In this document: positions 21,001-30,600 of the stretch, piece by piece
Layout: every line of letters starts with the position of its first letter
Position numbering within the stretch: position 1 is the stretch's first letter
Origin: a virus
Direction: 5' to 3' (one strand)
Length of the DNA stretch: 54,948 nucleotides
IMG/VR virus record: IMGVR_UViG_3300034094_000062
Location: 1-54,948 of that record
The notes under the pieces: generated by a model
Database searches by the model: none
What the model saw: only the letters and a program-made list of their open reading frames with translations
Told to the model about the DNA's origin: nothing
Made by a program: the position numbers and the translations under genes

Positions 21001-22229
21001 GGTAATTCACCATATTTAGTATAGTGTGCAAAACTTTGTAAAGGATTAGCAAGTACTTCACCTGTTCTAGTTATAAAATTACCTTCTTCAGGTTTTTGTA
21101 TATTTCCAATATTTCTATTACTCATCTTTGGCTTATTAGCCATTGCCTGTGCATATGTTTGTGGTTTGCTAATAGCAGGTTTTGTAGAAGGTTTGCTTTT
21201 ATTAAGTGTTGTTAGCTTATTACCTTTTAATAATTTATCAGCCAATGCTAAATTACTTTTAGCAGTACCATCTGTGTATCCTTTTTTCCTTGCTTCACTC
21301 CAAGGTGTACCTGTTTTTTCTTCCCAAATTTGCCAAACTTCTTTACTTTTAGATCCAGAGTTTGTTGTAGGTTTACTTTCTTCTATAGGTTGATAATCAA
21401 CAGGTGCTTCTTGTGGGCCATAAACTTGTAATGTTGATTTTCTTTCTAAAATATCTTGTTTTTGTCTAGCACTATTTGGATACTTATTTATTAAATCAGA
21501 ATTAGTATCTAACTCAGTACCATCTTGTGCTCTAATAGGCCCACCATTACGTTTTAAAACATTTGTTCCCACACCATATGTAGGAAATAATTCATTAGGA
21601 TTTACAATTTGATCTTCTGGACGTACATAATTCTTTGGACGATTAGCATCTACATCTACACTTTGTGTTGCATCTGCTACAACTCCTGTTACTTTATTCC
21701 ACATTCTAGCTTCTTTTAAAGCTTTTTTCTGTGCTCCTAAAGTCTGTAACCCTCCTAAAACACTTGTTGCTGCTTGAGCATAAGGCATTATATCAAAAGA
21801 TCCTGATGCTTTTGGAGGAGTGTATCCAATATCGCTTGGAACACTAGTATCTATAACTCCTTTGGGTAATGGATTATTTGAAGCCCATGTGTTTCCTGCA
21901 TTAGAAAGGGCAAAAGGGTTTGGTGTTGTAAACATTTGATTTGCAACCCCCATAGCACTAGGAGTACTAAATCCACTAGGAATAGAAGTATTACCTGGAT
22001 TAAAACTAGAAGCACCTTGAACACCTTGAACAGATTCTAAATAATCAGGAATACCATTACCATTATTATCGAGAGTTGTTCCTCCTTGTGCTTTATTAAT
22101 TGCAGCTCCCATTTGAGCTTTCTTAAAAGCTTTACCATGTACTTTCATAAATGCTTCCTCTGAAGGATATTTTTTGTAGAACTCCTTTTCAGATTTAACC
22201 CCAGCTATTTTTAAAATTTGATCTTTCAT
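18027..22229 (-). CDS. crAss-like cargo protein (about 1400 aa)
   Basis: I place the start at ATG 22229 (MKDQILKIAGV), two bases after the upstream stop. An ATG eight codons earlier (22253) is possible but lies inside the upstream gene. The N-terminus FYKKYPSEEAFMKVHGKAF is a pattern I associate with crAss-like cargo proteins. It is followed by DNNGNGIPDYLE, which looks like a calcium-binding loop. The middle has a long glycine/alanine hydrophobic stretch (GGPVGGAIGGALGSIVGGAF) that could insert in a membrane. Short GG motifs recur (NGGPI, DGGEI, HGGNI, EGGQI, AGGHL, MGGEV). The C-terminal 300 residues are alanine- and glutamine-rich helices. Relatives fill the tail or capsid lumen and are ejected with the DNA. 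The exact function is unknown. Confidence 0.75.
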   Translation of the reverse strand: MKDQILKIAGVKSEKEFYKKYPSEEAFMKVHGKAFKKAQMGAAINKAQGGTTLDNNGNGIPDYLESVQGVQGASSFNPGNTSIPSGFSTPSAMGVANQMFTTPNPFALSNAGNTWASNNPLPKGVIDTSVPSDIGYTPPKASGSFDIMPYAQAATSVLGGLQTLGAQKKALKEARMWNKVTGVVADATQSVDVDANRPKNYVRPEDQIVNPNELFPTYGVGTNVLKRNGGPIRAQDGTELDTNSDLINKYPNSARQKQDILERKSTLQVYGPQEAPVDYQPIEESKPTTNSGSKSKEVWQIWEEKTGTPWSEARKKGYTDGTAKSNLALADKLLKGNKLTTLNKSKPSTKPAISKPQTYAQAMANKPKMSNRNIGNIQKPEEGNFITRTGEVLANPLQSFAHYTKYGELPVEGFSKYSKNAYDQVIGMVNPLYWANALGNAADYAGEGEYKKAALESLDAAGALGKVKYVKNIPYLQGLPAARKYGPAAKQIGEGAKRIGKGTTKQLGPGKMKQIGRGTHPNFVMYEDGGEIQNTYAPGTLYDDLGYEPLNDSDQVKQYFHGGNIHQMQDGGYANSQDYYNQIIGAGNNTGIITGGAQALGMLSNAFSDNSGGSQIGSGLGTGIGTAFGGPVGGAIGGALGSIVGGAFDNTGRKIKKEQKGIERNVNRVMGAQFARGLQGQYGSYMEEGGQITNPQLITRFGELDQQDFYDYAHEGMNSLRAGGHLREYTPISERGMEQYAMGGEVKTTWGGHAETISQNPYMPGTGETIMFRGKSHDESDGNGHTGIGVKYGAGKHDSYTDYAEYGTQNADAHVEVERGEPAAELQDANGEKNLTVYGNLKIPNQYIDMLGDPKAKGKKFKNYIAEISKDEANQNKLIDKSTSLLNDLDVRNSFDKLKFESLTANINGANMKLKSIADKKKNAAYLQNAINDTAEEYGLVADDLAKGKAKINKEALQEYADYGKSIEKAQAGTYKIKGKGKKWAYTPAGETGVAEFDDPGLYVTQWSKSIDEALADKDRADQMIKYLERAPGPEGQKVRDALAAKKTRDEKIKFIREQATNSQVGPMHYVVKAARDITMPKKKEPVTTTQSTTAVPTEKTYETTPYKRSNVMDIANMILPFIRPTDQEPLDPRQLSGELYALSTNQLEPVQAQGYQPDLATPYDISLQDQMNEITAQTRAAQRMTQGNPAAQAAIAAQAYDAINKVKGEEFRANQAMRANIFDQNRQALNDARLKNLGIFDQQYTRQEQAKSNTKAIAQAALNSISDKYAKNRLENRELGIYENLYNYRYDPSGRAINMNPLFQANMPTVYGKQTNPNMIPVKDADGNIIEYRSITPTQNNPTTNTTTTQAPAYTPINTTEQTLEKENLIPELLRGKNGSKTKKKITMNGSIVKMYKTV

Positions 22230-22231
22230 GA

Positions 22232-25200
22232 TTAATTGTATTTGCTCAACCATCCGCTACCTGGTTGTGGTTTGTTATAGTTTGTAAAATTAGTTAATTG
22301 ATCTAGTTTAACCAAAGGTCTGGCATCTAAATTATTAATACCATTTTTAGCCATTGGGTATTCTGTAACTTTCTTTCCTTTGAATTTATAATTCTTTCCT
22401 GGCTTCATTAGTTTGGTATCTCCTGTATCTGATATACCAAGAACATCATAAGGTACTCCTTCCATTGTTATTTGGTTAGAACTTATTTCTGTTATTTCTC
22501 CTGGGTGTTCCCATTGTCCTCTATCATCTTTAATGATTCCTCCATCTTTTCTTCTTGTTAAACCTTTAGAAGATAAATTTATGTGACCTCTAGATGTATT
22601 ATTCCATAACTCTGGTTTAATTTCTTTAAAATTTATTGCTTCTAAAACTTTTTCCCCAGGTTGTCCTTTTATTGCATAATGAGAGAAAGGATCAATTTTA
22701 CCAAACATATTTTTACCTATTGCTTTCCATACGTCAGGATCACCATATACACCTTTTGCTATATCTACTAATGGTAATGCATTGTAATAACTTTGAGTTA
22801 GATTTTTTTTAGTGTTAAGAAGATTTAAATGCATTTGATCAAAAACATTTGGAGTATCCCTTACAAAAGGGTCATCACTTATTTGGTATTTACGATAATT
22901 TGCATCAGTTTTATATTTTAAATCACTAATTAAATTATTATGTTTTTTCCAAGAGGCATGTGCTAACTCATTATATAATGCTTCTTTTTCTTTTACAGCT
23001 TTTTGTAATTCTACCATTTTATTAGGATCACCAGTTGCTGCTAATGTTTCTCTTAAACCAACTGGAAATCTTTTTATATAATCATTTTTAACTATACCTT
23101 CTCCAAAAGGTGATCCTTTAAATCCAAGATGAGCATCAAAATCATTATTAATTAACCAGTCCTGTCTATTTTCTGATGAAAAATCTGTAGGTTTTTTGAC
23201 TTTTACAGTATATCCTTGACCATATGTATATCCTTCTGCTGTTGGTTTTGAGTTTGACAAGTAAATAGCGTTTTCACCAGGTTTTAAACCAAACCTTCCA
23301 TATCCTGTATCTCCAGGAATATGTGTAGCCATATATTCAGCAGCTGCTTTAGGATTATTAATATAATCAATACCAATGTCTTCGAGATGTTGTAGTACTT
23401 GAGGATTTCTTTTACCTATCTCTTCCCAATTTGTACTTATACCTCTTACAAAAGTATTATGTCTATTCATCATACCTCTTACTGTTCTATTAGTAAGTTC
23501 ATCAGATTGAGCAATTCTTTCTAAATTTTTTGGTAATTCATATCCATATTGTTTTGCCCATTTTTTTGCATAATTTAAATCTTCTAAATTTTTAGAAATA
23601 TTTGTAACATTATTTGCAGAAGAAGCAAATGATGGTCCAGCTGTTTTTAATCCTTGTCTTAACTCAGGAGCCACACTCATTTTTAAACCTGCTAAAGGAT
23701 TTAAAACTTCATTAACTAATCCTAATGCTCCACTTCCTTCAGGCATAAATGCTGCAGCCATTGCTGTATTTACTGTTGCATCTGGTACATATCCTAATCC
23801 TATATTAGCATTATTTACAAATCTATCTAATCTTGATTGATTAGGATTAAACCTATTAGCCATTACTGCTTGTCTATCTAGTTCAGAAGTCTCCATTCCT
23901 GGTACACCTAAATCTCCTAATAATTTTTCAGGACTAGCTAAATATATTAAAGGTCTTTCTAATCCTAATTGTCCTTCTAACTCTTCATTTGATTTAGTTT
24001 GTGTTTTTAAATCTGATTGTTTAGGTGCAAGTTTTTTATAACGAATAGATCTAGGGTTTTTTATTTGTCCTGTAGTAGTTAATTCTTGTTTGTCTTTTTT
24101 TGCTTTTTCTGTTTCTTTAATTAAAAGTTCATTTGCTTTTTTTTGTTTTAAAGATAGTGGTTGTATATTATCTTTTACAGTATATGCATTTTCTCTTTCA
24201 TCTTTTAGTTTAAATGTTTTACCTGTTTGAGCTTGTTCATATTTATTCAACCATGCTCCATCTCTACTAATACTTTTTGGTTTAAAGTCTAATCCATTTT
24301 GGTAGTATTGCATCTCCTGTCCATTCTGTGCACTAGGAAGAGTTTTTTTAGCATAAGGACCTTCTGAAGGAATTCCTTTAGTTCTAGCATATGTAAATCC
24401 TACAGCTCCTGGAATAGAGCCTCCTGTTTGAAATTTTTCTTGAGGGAACATAATTGTTTCTCTATTCTCTACAGCTGGGTGTCTAACTGTTTTTTCCCAT
24501 TCATCAGCTTCTTGCCATGTTTTAAATGGGCCACCAAGATGTTCTCCTGTTCTTTTAAATTCTTCTATAGGATCATATAGTGGTTCTCCATATTTAAACT
24601 CAGGAACTAAGTAAGCAGGTTCTCCATCTACACCACCAATTGATGTAGCTCTTTCAGTACTAGGAGTATCATAAGGTATTCTATATCCTTCTGGTAATCT
24701 ATCACTAGTAGGTTGTAAAAATTTAAGTTTACCTCCTTTTTGAAACTGTCCTCCCCATGCAGGAGAATAATTTCTTCCTACATTAGAGAATCCTTCTCCT
24801 ACCATATCTGGAGAAGCTGTAGCTTTTGAATCATTATAATTAGCTTGTGTTCCATAATTATCTAACCATCCACCATTTTTAAAGTCTTTTTTATCTACAT
24901 ATTGTAAAACACCTTTTTCATTTTCTATAAGATTATACTTATTACGAAGCTCAGGATTAAGTTCATAAGCCATCATTTCCATACCTCTAGTATGATGTTT
25001 TTTAGATTTTAACCATTCTCCTGTTTCATCATCAACTGAAGGCCAATGTCCTGTATCATCTGGAGTGTAACCAAGCTCTAGAGCTCTTTTCATATTGTAA
25101 TCCTCATTATCAGTATCACCACCATTTTGATAACTATTTAACCATCCCCCATTCTTCATGTTGTTAGAATTATCTCTTCCACACTGATGACATATGTACA

Positions 25201-25267
25201 TATCTTTTTTGCTAGAATCAGATTTGTTCCAGCTCCATCCACATGTGCAATTTACTTTTCCTTTCAT
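22232..25267 (-). CDS. crAss-like cargo protein with N-terminal zinc ribbon and ART-like segment (1011 aa)
   Basis: The N-terminus holds a compact zinc ribbon with Cys7, Cys9, Cys26 and Cys29 (CTCGW and YICHQCG). The motif (G/A)WLxxY occurs four times: near residues 41, 135 and 340, and at the very C-terminus (GWLSKYN). GG motifs like those of the next cargo gene also recur. A central segment (RGISTNWEE, then about 80 residues later YLSNSKPTAEGYTYGQGY) has the spacing of the R and STS strands of ADP-ribosyltransferases, but the match is weak. The C-terminal 90 residues (HPGEITEISSNQITMEGV, LGISDTGDTKLMKPG) are a conserved pattern in cargo proteins of these phages as I recall them. It is probably packaged and ejected. 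It is linked to the next cargo gene by a two-base gap. Confidence 0.7.
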   Translation of the reverse strand: MKGKVNCTCGWSWNKSDSSKKDMYICHQCGRDNSNNMKNGGWLNSYQNGGDTDNEDYNMKRALELGYTPDDTGHWPSVDDETGEWLKSKKHHTRGMEMMAYELNPELRNKYNLIENEKGVLQYVDKKDFKNGGWLDNYGTQANYNDSKATASPDMVGEGFSNVGRNYSPAWGGQFQKGGKLKFLQPTSDRLPEGYRIPYDTPSTERATSIGGVDGEPAYLVPEFKYGEPLYDPIEEFKRTGEHLGGPFKTWQEADEWEKTVRHPAVENRETIMFPQEKFQTGGSIPGAVGFTYARTKGIPSEGPYAKKTLPSAQNGQEMQYYQNGLDFKPKSISRDGAWLNKYEQAQTGKTFKLKDERENAYTVKDNIQPLSLKQKKANELLIKETEKAKKDKQELTTTGQIKNPRSIRYKKLAPKQSDLKTQTKSNEELEGQLGLERPLIYLASPEKLLGDLGVPGMETSELDRQAVMANRFNPNQSRLDRFVNNANIGLGYVPDATVNTAMAAAFMPEGSGALGLVNEVLNPLAGLKMSVAPELRQGLKTAGPSFASSANNVTNISKNLEDLNYAKKWAKQYGYELPKNLERIAQSDELTNRTVRGMMNRHNTFVRGISTNWEEIGKRNPQVLQHLEDIGIDYINNPKAAAEYMATHIPGDTGYGRFGLKPGENAIYLSNSKPTAEGYTYGQGYTVKVKKPTDFSSENRQDWLINNDFDAHLGFKGSPFGEGIVKNDYIKRFPVGLRETLAATGDPNKMVELQKAVKEKEALYNELAHASWKKHNNLISDLKYKTDANYRKYQISDDPFVRDTPNVFDQMHLNLLNTKKNLTQSYYNALPLVDIAKGVYGDPDVWKAIGKNMFGKIDPFSHYAIKGQPGEKVLEAINFKEIKPELWNNTSRGHINLSSKGLTRRKDGGIIKDDRGQWEHPGEITEISSNQITMEGVPYDVLGISDTGDTKLMKPGKNYKFKGKKVTEYPMAKNGINNLDARPLVKLDQLTNFTNYNKPQPGSGWLSKYN

Positions 25268-25268
25268 A

Positions 25269-26135
25269 TTATTTGTAAGAGATTTGTGCTGGTGAGGTGA
25301 GGAATTGGCTCACTAGGTGTGTTGTACAATTGTCTTTTAATATATGTCTAACCTTGAGCTCTTTAGCTCTTATTGTAGCTTTTTTAAATGAACGTGAAGA
25401 ATAATCCATATTCTCTTGGTTAATAACTTTGTCTATTGATAAGCTTTCACAGCTTGTAAAAAACATTGGAATGTAAGGACTTTTCTGTAATGCCCAAAAA
25501 GTATTATACTGATAGAAATTATCTGATTTAGTATATGTGATTGTTTTACTATCTGTATTGTATATAGGATATTTATTATATGCTTGTAAGTTATTTTTTG
25601 GTTTAGGAACAAGTTCTAATAATCCAGAGCTCTGTTGTCCATTATAAAGAATAGCATGTGTAAACCATTTATCATCCACTTCTATTCTTGTGTTATCATT
25701 AAATACACCATCAGGAATAGGAAGATATTCATATGCTTTTGTATAGTCTTTTACATTCTGTAAGATTTCATCTTGGTATTGATATGCAAAAGGGTATTCA
25801 ATTATGTATGGTTCTATATTTCCATAATAAGAATTATACAATTGAATGTTGGTGAGGTGTCTCCATAAACAAGCTGTAGAAGATTGTGTGTATGTAGCTT
25901 CTTGATATTGATATATACTAATTACTTCTAAAGGAAACATTTTTTTAATCTTACATTTTCCTGTAGACTCTAAAACTATAAAATTTACATTATCATCTAC
26001 AGAATAATTTACTCCTTGTATTAAAGATTTTTTAGAAACATTAGTTGCTAATACATCTCCATATTCTGTAGATATAGTAAATGGGCCAGCAATAGATCCA
26101 GCTTTTGTTAATTTTATGGTTGCAACTTTTGGCAT
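25269..26135 (-). CDS. C-terminal piece of the giant muzzle-type tail protein, with an N-terminal AGSxxGPF module (288 aa)
   Basis: Two parts are visible. Residues 1-61 (IKLTKAGSIAGPF ... STGKC) are a small beta module also found at the start of the protein encoded at 36502-37077. From about residue 75 to the end (LYNGQQSSGLLELVPKPKNN, SDNFYQYNTFWAL, NMDYSSRSFKKATIRAKELK, LVSQFLTSPAQISYK) the sequence matches my memory of the conserved C-terminus of the single giant tail ('muzzle'-type) protein of crAss-like phages. It starts four bases after the stop of the upstream gene, which ends in a poly-threonine run, and it is in a different frame. The best reading is a genuine fragment of a split tail gene rather than a stand-alone protein, probably assembling with the other two pieces. 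Its stop is one base before the cargo start. Confidence 0.7.
   Translation of the reverse strand: MPKVATIKLTKAGSIAGPFTISTEYGDVLATNVSKKSLIQGVNYSVDDNVNFIVLESTGKCKIKKMFPLEVISIYQYQEATYTQSSTACLWRHLTNIQLYNSYYGNIEPYIIEYPFAYQYQDEILQNVKDYTKAYEYLPIPDGVFNDNTRIEVDDKWFTHAILYNGQQSSGLLELVPKPKNNLQAYNKYPIYNTDSKTITYTKSDNFYQYNTFWALQKSPYIPMFFTSCESLSIDKVINQENMDYSSRSFKKATIRAKELKVRHILKDNCTTHLVSQFLTSPAQISYK
25953..26135 (-). repeat. AGSxxGPF module, copy at the start of the 288-aa protein
   Basis: About 60 residues with KLTKAGSIAGPFTIS and STGKC. The same order is found at the start of the 191-residue protein, here joined to the conserved muzzle-type C-terminus. Confidence 0.6.
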
Positions 26136-26139
26136 AGTA

Positions 26140-27672
26140 TTAAGGAGTTGTAGTAGTGGTAGTTGTTGTTGATGATGTAGATGTAGTGGTAGACATTACA
26201 GTAGTAGTAGTGGTGGTTATGTTTGCATTATTAATTAGTGAAACAGGTACACAGTATCTTGATTGTGTAGCAGAGATAGCAGGCATGTCTGATTCTTCTA
26301 CTAAAATTAAAGTATCATTACTATCAATTGTGTATACAATTCCAGATTCTGTGTTAATAAAAATACTACAATTACATTGATACAAAGATAATACATTTAC
26401 ATCTCCAATGTTAATATCTACTTCTAATATTCCTGTCAAATAATCATATTGTGTAAGGTAATAATCTAATAAGATAGTGTCTTGATTAATTACAATTAAC
26501 TTATCATCAATTGTTAAAAGCATATTTCCTTGTGCAGCTCTATCAGTTTGTAAACTAAATTGTATGGTTGCTACACCTGTTAAACCAGTAATATCCATAT
26601 TAACAACATCTTGTGGTGTTGATGTAGTATTAATCATTATAATGTTTTCATTATCTATTGCTACACCGCTAGATGCAGTAGTAAATCCTACAGGAAATGC
26701 AACTGACTTATTGTAGGTAGCTGTAAAAGGAGAAAGAGTTATATCCCATTGCAATATTTCTGAATTTAATACTGACCATAAATATTCTGATGTCATAACT
26801 ATACCAAAAACTGATGAAAAATTAGGAACATTTAAATTTGTCATATTATAATAAATATTAGAAACAGTATTAAATAAAACTCCACAACATTCAGGAATTT
26901 CTAAAGGAATTGTTGTAGTAGATGTTGTTGTACCACACTCACAACTATCAATACTAATAACTATACCATTTATAATATGATAGACAAAAGAATTAAATTG
27001 CCCTTCTTGTGTATAATACCAACCGTCTGGTACTAGTGTACAATCAAAAGAACTCTCATCAAAATAAACTATAGATCCTACTTCTAAAGATTCTGCTTTT
27101 GCTGTAAATGAAATTAAATTTATTTCAGATAATGAAGCACTTGTTGTAGCAACACCATTACAAGCATCTTCAAAACTATTAGTTGTAATAATTTCTGGTT
27201 GAGTATCATACTGATAAGCACTATAAAAAATATAAGTATTTAAATTACTTGGTCTTTGACAAATTGTAGTTGTTGTAGTTGGAGGAACAGTAATTACTCC
27301 TGTACCAACTAAATTACAATCTACATCATATGCTGTTCCAACTAATGTACAATCTGTTGTAAATATAGTGGTAGATGTTGTTGTAGTGCTTGGAGGAATA
27401 GGAGCTGCTGTTGTAGTAGTAGTAATAGTTCTATCAAGTCTACCAACTAATGCTAAGAAATCAGCCTCTACATCACTACAACAGTTATTTAAACCAGAGT
27501 AGAAGAAGTTGTTTTCTCCTATATACCAATTAGGAATATAGCTGTGAAAAGATGTCCAAGTCTTTGTATTCATGTTAAATGAAACAGTCCAAGATTTATT
27601 ACAGAAAAATTCTGGGTCTGTTAAACTAACAGGAGTTCTTGTTACAATTTTTATTTTACCTTCTTGTTCCAT
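26140..27672 (-). CDS. Middle piece of the muzzle-type tail protein carrying poly-Thr-linked modules (510 aa)
   Basis: Residues about 10-75 (FFCNKSWTVSFNMNTKTWTS, FHSYIPNWYIGENNFFYSG) match the domain that follows directly after the beta-rich body of crAss-like giant tail proteins. Here it begins its own reading frame two bases after the stop of the 1757-residue protein. Then come poly-threonine linkers (TITTTTTAAPIPPSTTTT and others), a C-RP...DCTL module (27261-26935), a second linker, and a C-terminal half with beta-propeller-like repeats. The protein ends with a long Ser/Thr run and a stop. A mostly beta, surface-exposed, disulfide-containing tail part seems likely. It probably packs with the proteins encoded on either side. 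Confidence 0.7.
   Translation of the reverse strand: MEQEGKIKIVTRTPVSLTDPEFFCNKSWTVSFNMNTKTWTSFHSYIPNWYIGENNFFYSGLNNCCSDVEADFLALVGRLDRTITTTTTAAPIPPSTTTTSTTIFTTDCTLVGTAYDVDCNLVGTGVITVPPTTTTTICQRPSNLNTYIFYSAYQYDTQPEIITTNSFEDACNGVATTSASLSEINLISFTAKAESLEVGSIVYFDESSFDCTLVPDGWYYTQEGQFNSFVYHIINGIVISIDSCECGTTTSTTTIPLEIPECCGVLFNTVSNIYYNMTNLNVPNFSSVFGIVMTSEYLWSVLNSEILQWDITLSPFTATYNKSVAFPVGFTTASSGVAIDNENIIMINTTSTPQDVVNMDITGLTGVATIQFSLQTDRAAQGNMLLTIDDKLIVINQDTILLDYYLTQYDYLTGILEVDINIGDVNVLSLYQCNCSIFINTESGIVYTIDSNDTLILVEESDMPAISATQSRYCVPVSLINNANITTTTTTVMSTTTSTSSTTTTTTTTP
26143..26217 (-). repeat. Poly-Thr/Ser coding repeat at the end of the 510-aa gene
   Basis: A mixture of ACA, ACT and ACC codons encodes a Thr/Ser run of about 25 residues up to the stop. 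The plus strand reads as GTAGTTGTWG-like quasi-repeats. Confidence 0.85.
26935..27261 (-). repeat. C-RP...DCTL module, copy in the 510-aa protein
   Basis: The module starts CQRPSNLNTY, has FEDACNG and DCTLVPDGWYY, and ends SIDSCECG. The copy at 36535-36849 has the same order of motifs. Confidence 0.65.
27262..27432 (-). repeat. Poly-Thr linkers inside the 510-aa gene
   Basis: Two Thr-rich runs (TITTTTTAAPIPPSTTTT and VPPTTTTTIC) flank a short cysteine-containing piece. A shorter run (CGTTTSTTTI) lies near 26915-26934. Confidence 0.8.
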
Positions 27673-27674
27673 GA

Positions 27675-30600
27675 TTAATCTTTTATAAGTCTAATTGCTT
27701 TTCCTCTAACTTTTTTAGTAATTGTTGTAGGAAGCCCCCCTCCAAGGTAATATGTGTAATAAGTCCAAGCATTTACACCACCATATTGTGCATCATAACT
27801 TGTAGAAGTCCACCAGTATGCATCAGTTCCTTCCCAATCAAAGTTACCTGCTTCATTTCTAATACCACTAGGAAGTGCTGTAAATCCATATAAATTTGTA
27901 GCAAGGTTATTAGGACTGTTCCAATTTGTTGTACCCACTTCTTTTAATTTACCTCCAGGATTACCAGAAAGAAATGATATTAATGTATCACATTCAGCTT
28001 TAGATGGTATATGATATCCTACTGGTGCTAAACCACGAGGGTCATTAACTGCAAACCAGTTATATAATTTTCCATAGCAATTTGTATCTGCATTGTTGTA
28101 ATAACACCACGCACCTGTAGTTAAATTAGCCCAGGCTGTTGGATCTTGTACTTGTGGTATAGGTGTACCATCTCTATATTTGTCTACATCTAAATTACAC
28201 GCTGTCCAAATTTGTGTTCCTATCTCTACTTCTTCTAACGTACAACAGTTTGTAGTAGTGGTGGTTGTTGTTGCTGGACATATAACATCCTCACATAAAT
28301 CTTCATAAGAAGAGCCTAATATATTATTATCAGCAACAGTATTAGTACATCCCAAAAATTCATTTATTTGTATTTTAAATCCATTTAAATAATAGTATTT
28401 ATTTACTAATAAAGGTTCAGAGTTAGTTATAGTTGCTGGTCCAGATATTGTACAAGTCTCACAATAAATCCAATCTATTGAATATCTCCAAGATGTACAA
28501 ACTGTAGTAGAGGTTGTAGTAGTAGAAGAAGTAGATGTTGTTGTTGTAGCTGCATCAATATACGTTACTGTTTCTATATAGTATTCATTTTTATCAGCAT
28601 CATATTTTACATCTGGATCAATAGGAATGTAATCAAGTTTAGTGATAATAACTCTATCAAACTTGCTATCATATACACCATGTAACCCCACTCCTGTAAA
28701 ATTATTATCAGTTGGGACTTCTGGAAAATATCTAAGTATTTCAAAAGCTAAATGGTCTGTAAAGAATCTATTCATTCCTGAACCAAATGCTGAAAGATCA
28801 GCAGCTTGTGTTCCTTCAATAAGAAATACTTGCCCTCTTTTAGCATCAACTGTTATTTGTCCTTGAGGAATCTTTAATAAAAATTTATTTTGACTTCCTA
28901 CATATCCAAGATCAGTTTCTGCAAAATCAATTGGAGGAGCTTCTTTAAATAAAGAAGGATTACCAAAATATGCTGCTTGTGGATTACTTGTATCCACCGT
29001 TAATAGATTATTGTATAATAATGATTTGTTTTCAAATCTAGCTAATACAGCTTTGTTTTGAATACCATCTAGAGATATTAATCTACCATAGTTTTGAGGA
29101 AAATCAAAAAATGACAATGGTTTATACACTAACCAATTATTAATTCTATTATCTGCATTTTGATTTTGTAGTTCTGAGTATATAGCTCTAAAGGGATAGT
29201 TAGTTAAACAAACATCATCTTTAAAATCATCTGGTAAATGTGTAAATGTATTTTCTGTATTTTGTTTTGAAAATGTTGTGTTGTATGTATATGTATTATC
29301 GTTTGCTATAGAAACATAACTTTCTTGTACCCAATCATCAGGAATACCTGTAGATACATGTGGCCAAAAATCTCCTTCTTTATTATTAAATGCTTGTCTT
29401 AAATCTACATTATATGATGTCTCACAGTAAAAATTAGGAATACCATAGGCAAACAAATAAAAATATCCATCATAATATGTTCTATATGTACCAGCAACTC
29501 CAGCAGTGTCAATAACAAGACTTGGGTCAGAAGGACAATCAAAGTTATGAGCTTTATATGATATAATATTTTTCATAAGTGGCATATTAACACTATAATC
29601 TTCAAGGATAGATCTTGCAGAATGCCAATACTTTGGATAGGCAACATTACCTATTTCATCATAAAATATATCTGAATCATCAGGGGCATTAACTCTATTA
29701 TCAATAAAAAAAGGTAATTTAGTTTTAAAAGCAAACCTTGATATAAATGTATCTCCTCCAAAAATTGTAGCAATTTCAGGATTGTTTTTAAAATTAATTC
29801 TTTGAAAACCTGTGTCAATTGTTTTGTAAGTATATATTTGTCCCCATTGATTTGGTATAACATTTTTTAAAGAAGCATAATATGAAACAACTTGAATAGG
29901 TTGTTCTTGTGCGGGTGTAGAACACCTATCACTTAAAGATATAGTTGTTCTAGATTTATCTACAACAATAGGATTTCCTGTAGAGGAATTAATCATATCT
30001 GGAACTTGACTAGGAAATTCTAAAGCAGTTACTGGTGTTGAGCTATCTTTAACTTCTCTGTTTTCTATTGTTTTAATAAACACAGAGGACTCTCTTTGAA
30101 AATTATTAATGTTTTTATCATCTCCTACATTCTGAACCCCTGGAATTAAATATGTTGCTATATCAACTTCTCTTTGTTTTATTCCTAAATTATTATTAAT
30201 GTCAGCTTTATAATTATAATCAGCTCTTGAGTTATATGAATAAGCATAATTCTTTCTTGTTATTCCATTTACATATATTGTAAGATAGGCTTGATAAGCT
30301 GTAAACATACCAGTAGCATTTCCACCAGCTATATCTCTACTAGATTTCAATGCATCCTGCTGGGCTTCTTTAGTAATTAGTCTATACTTAGCATTATCTT
30401 TAACTTGTACAAAATGATCACTTCCTATTCCATAAACAACATTTTCAAGTTTTAAAACATTACCAAGAAAAGGTTGTCCAAATGATGTTTCAGGAGAGTT
30501 AAATACTTGTCTATATCCTGTATTTAAAGTATTTTGTATATTAACAGGAGATTCTTCAGTTTTAAAATTTAAACTTGAAATTCTACCTCCTTGTTCTAAA

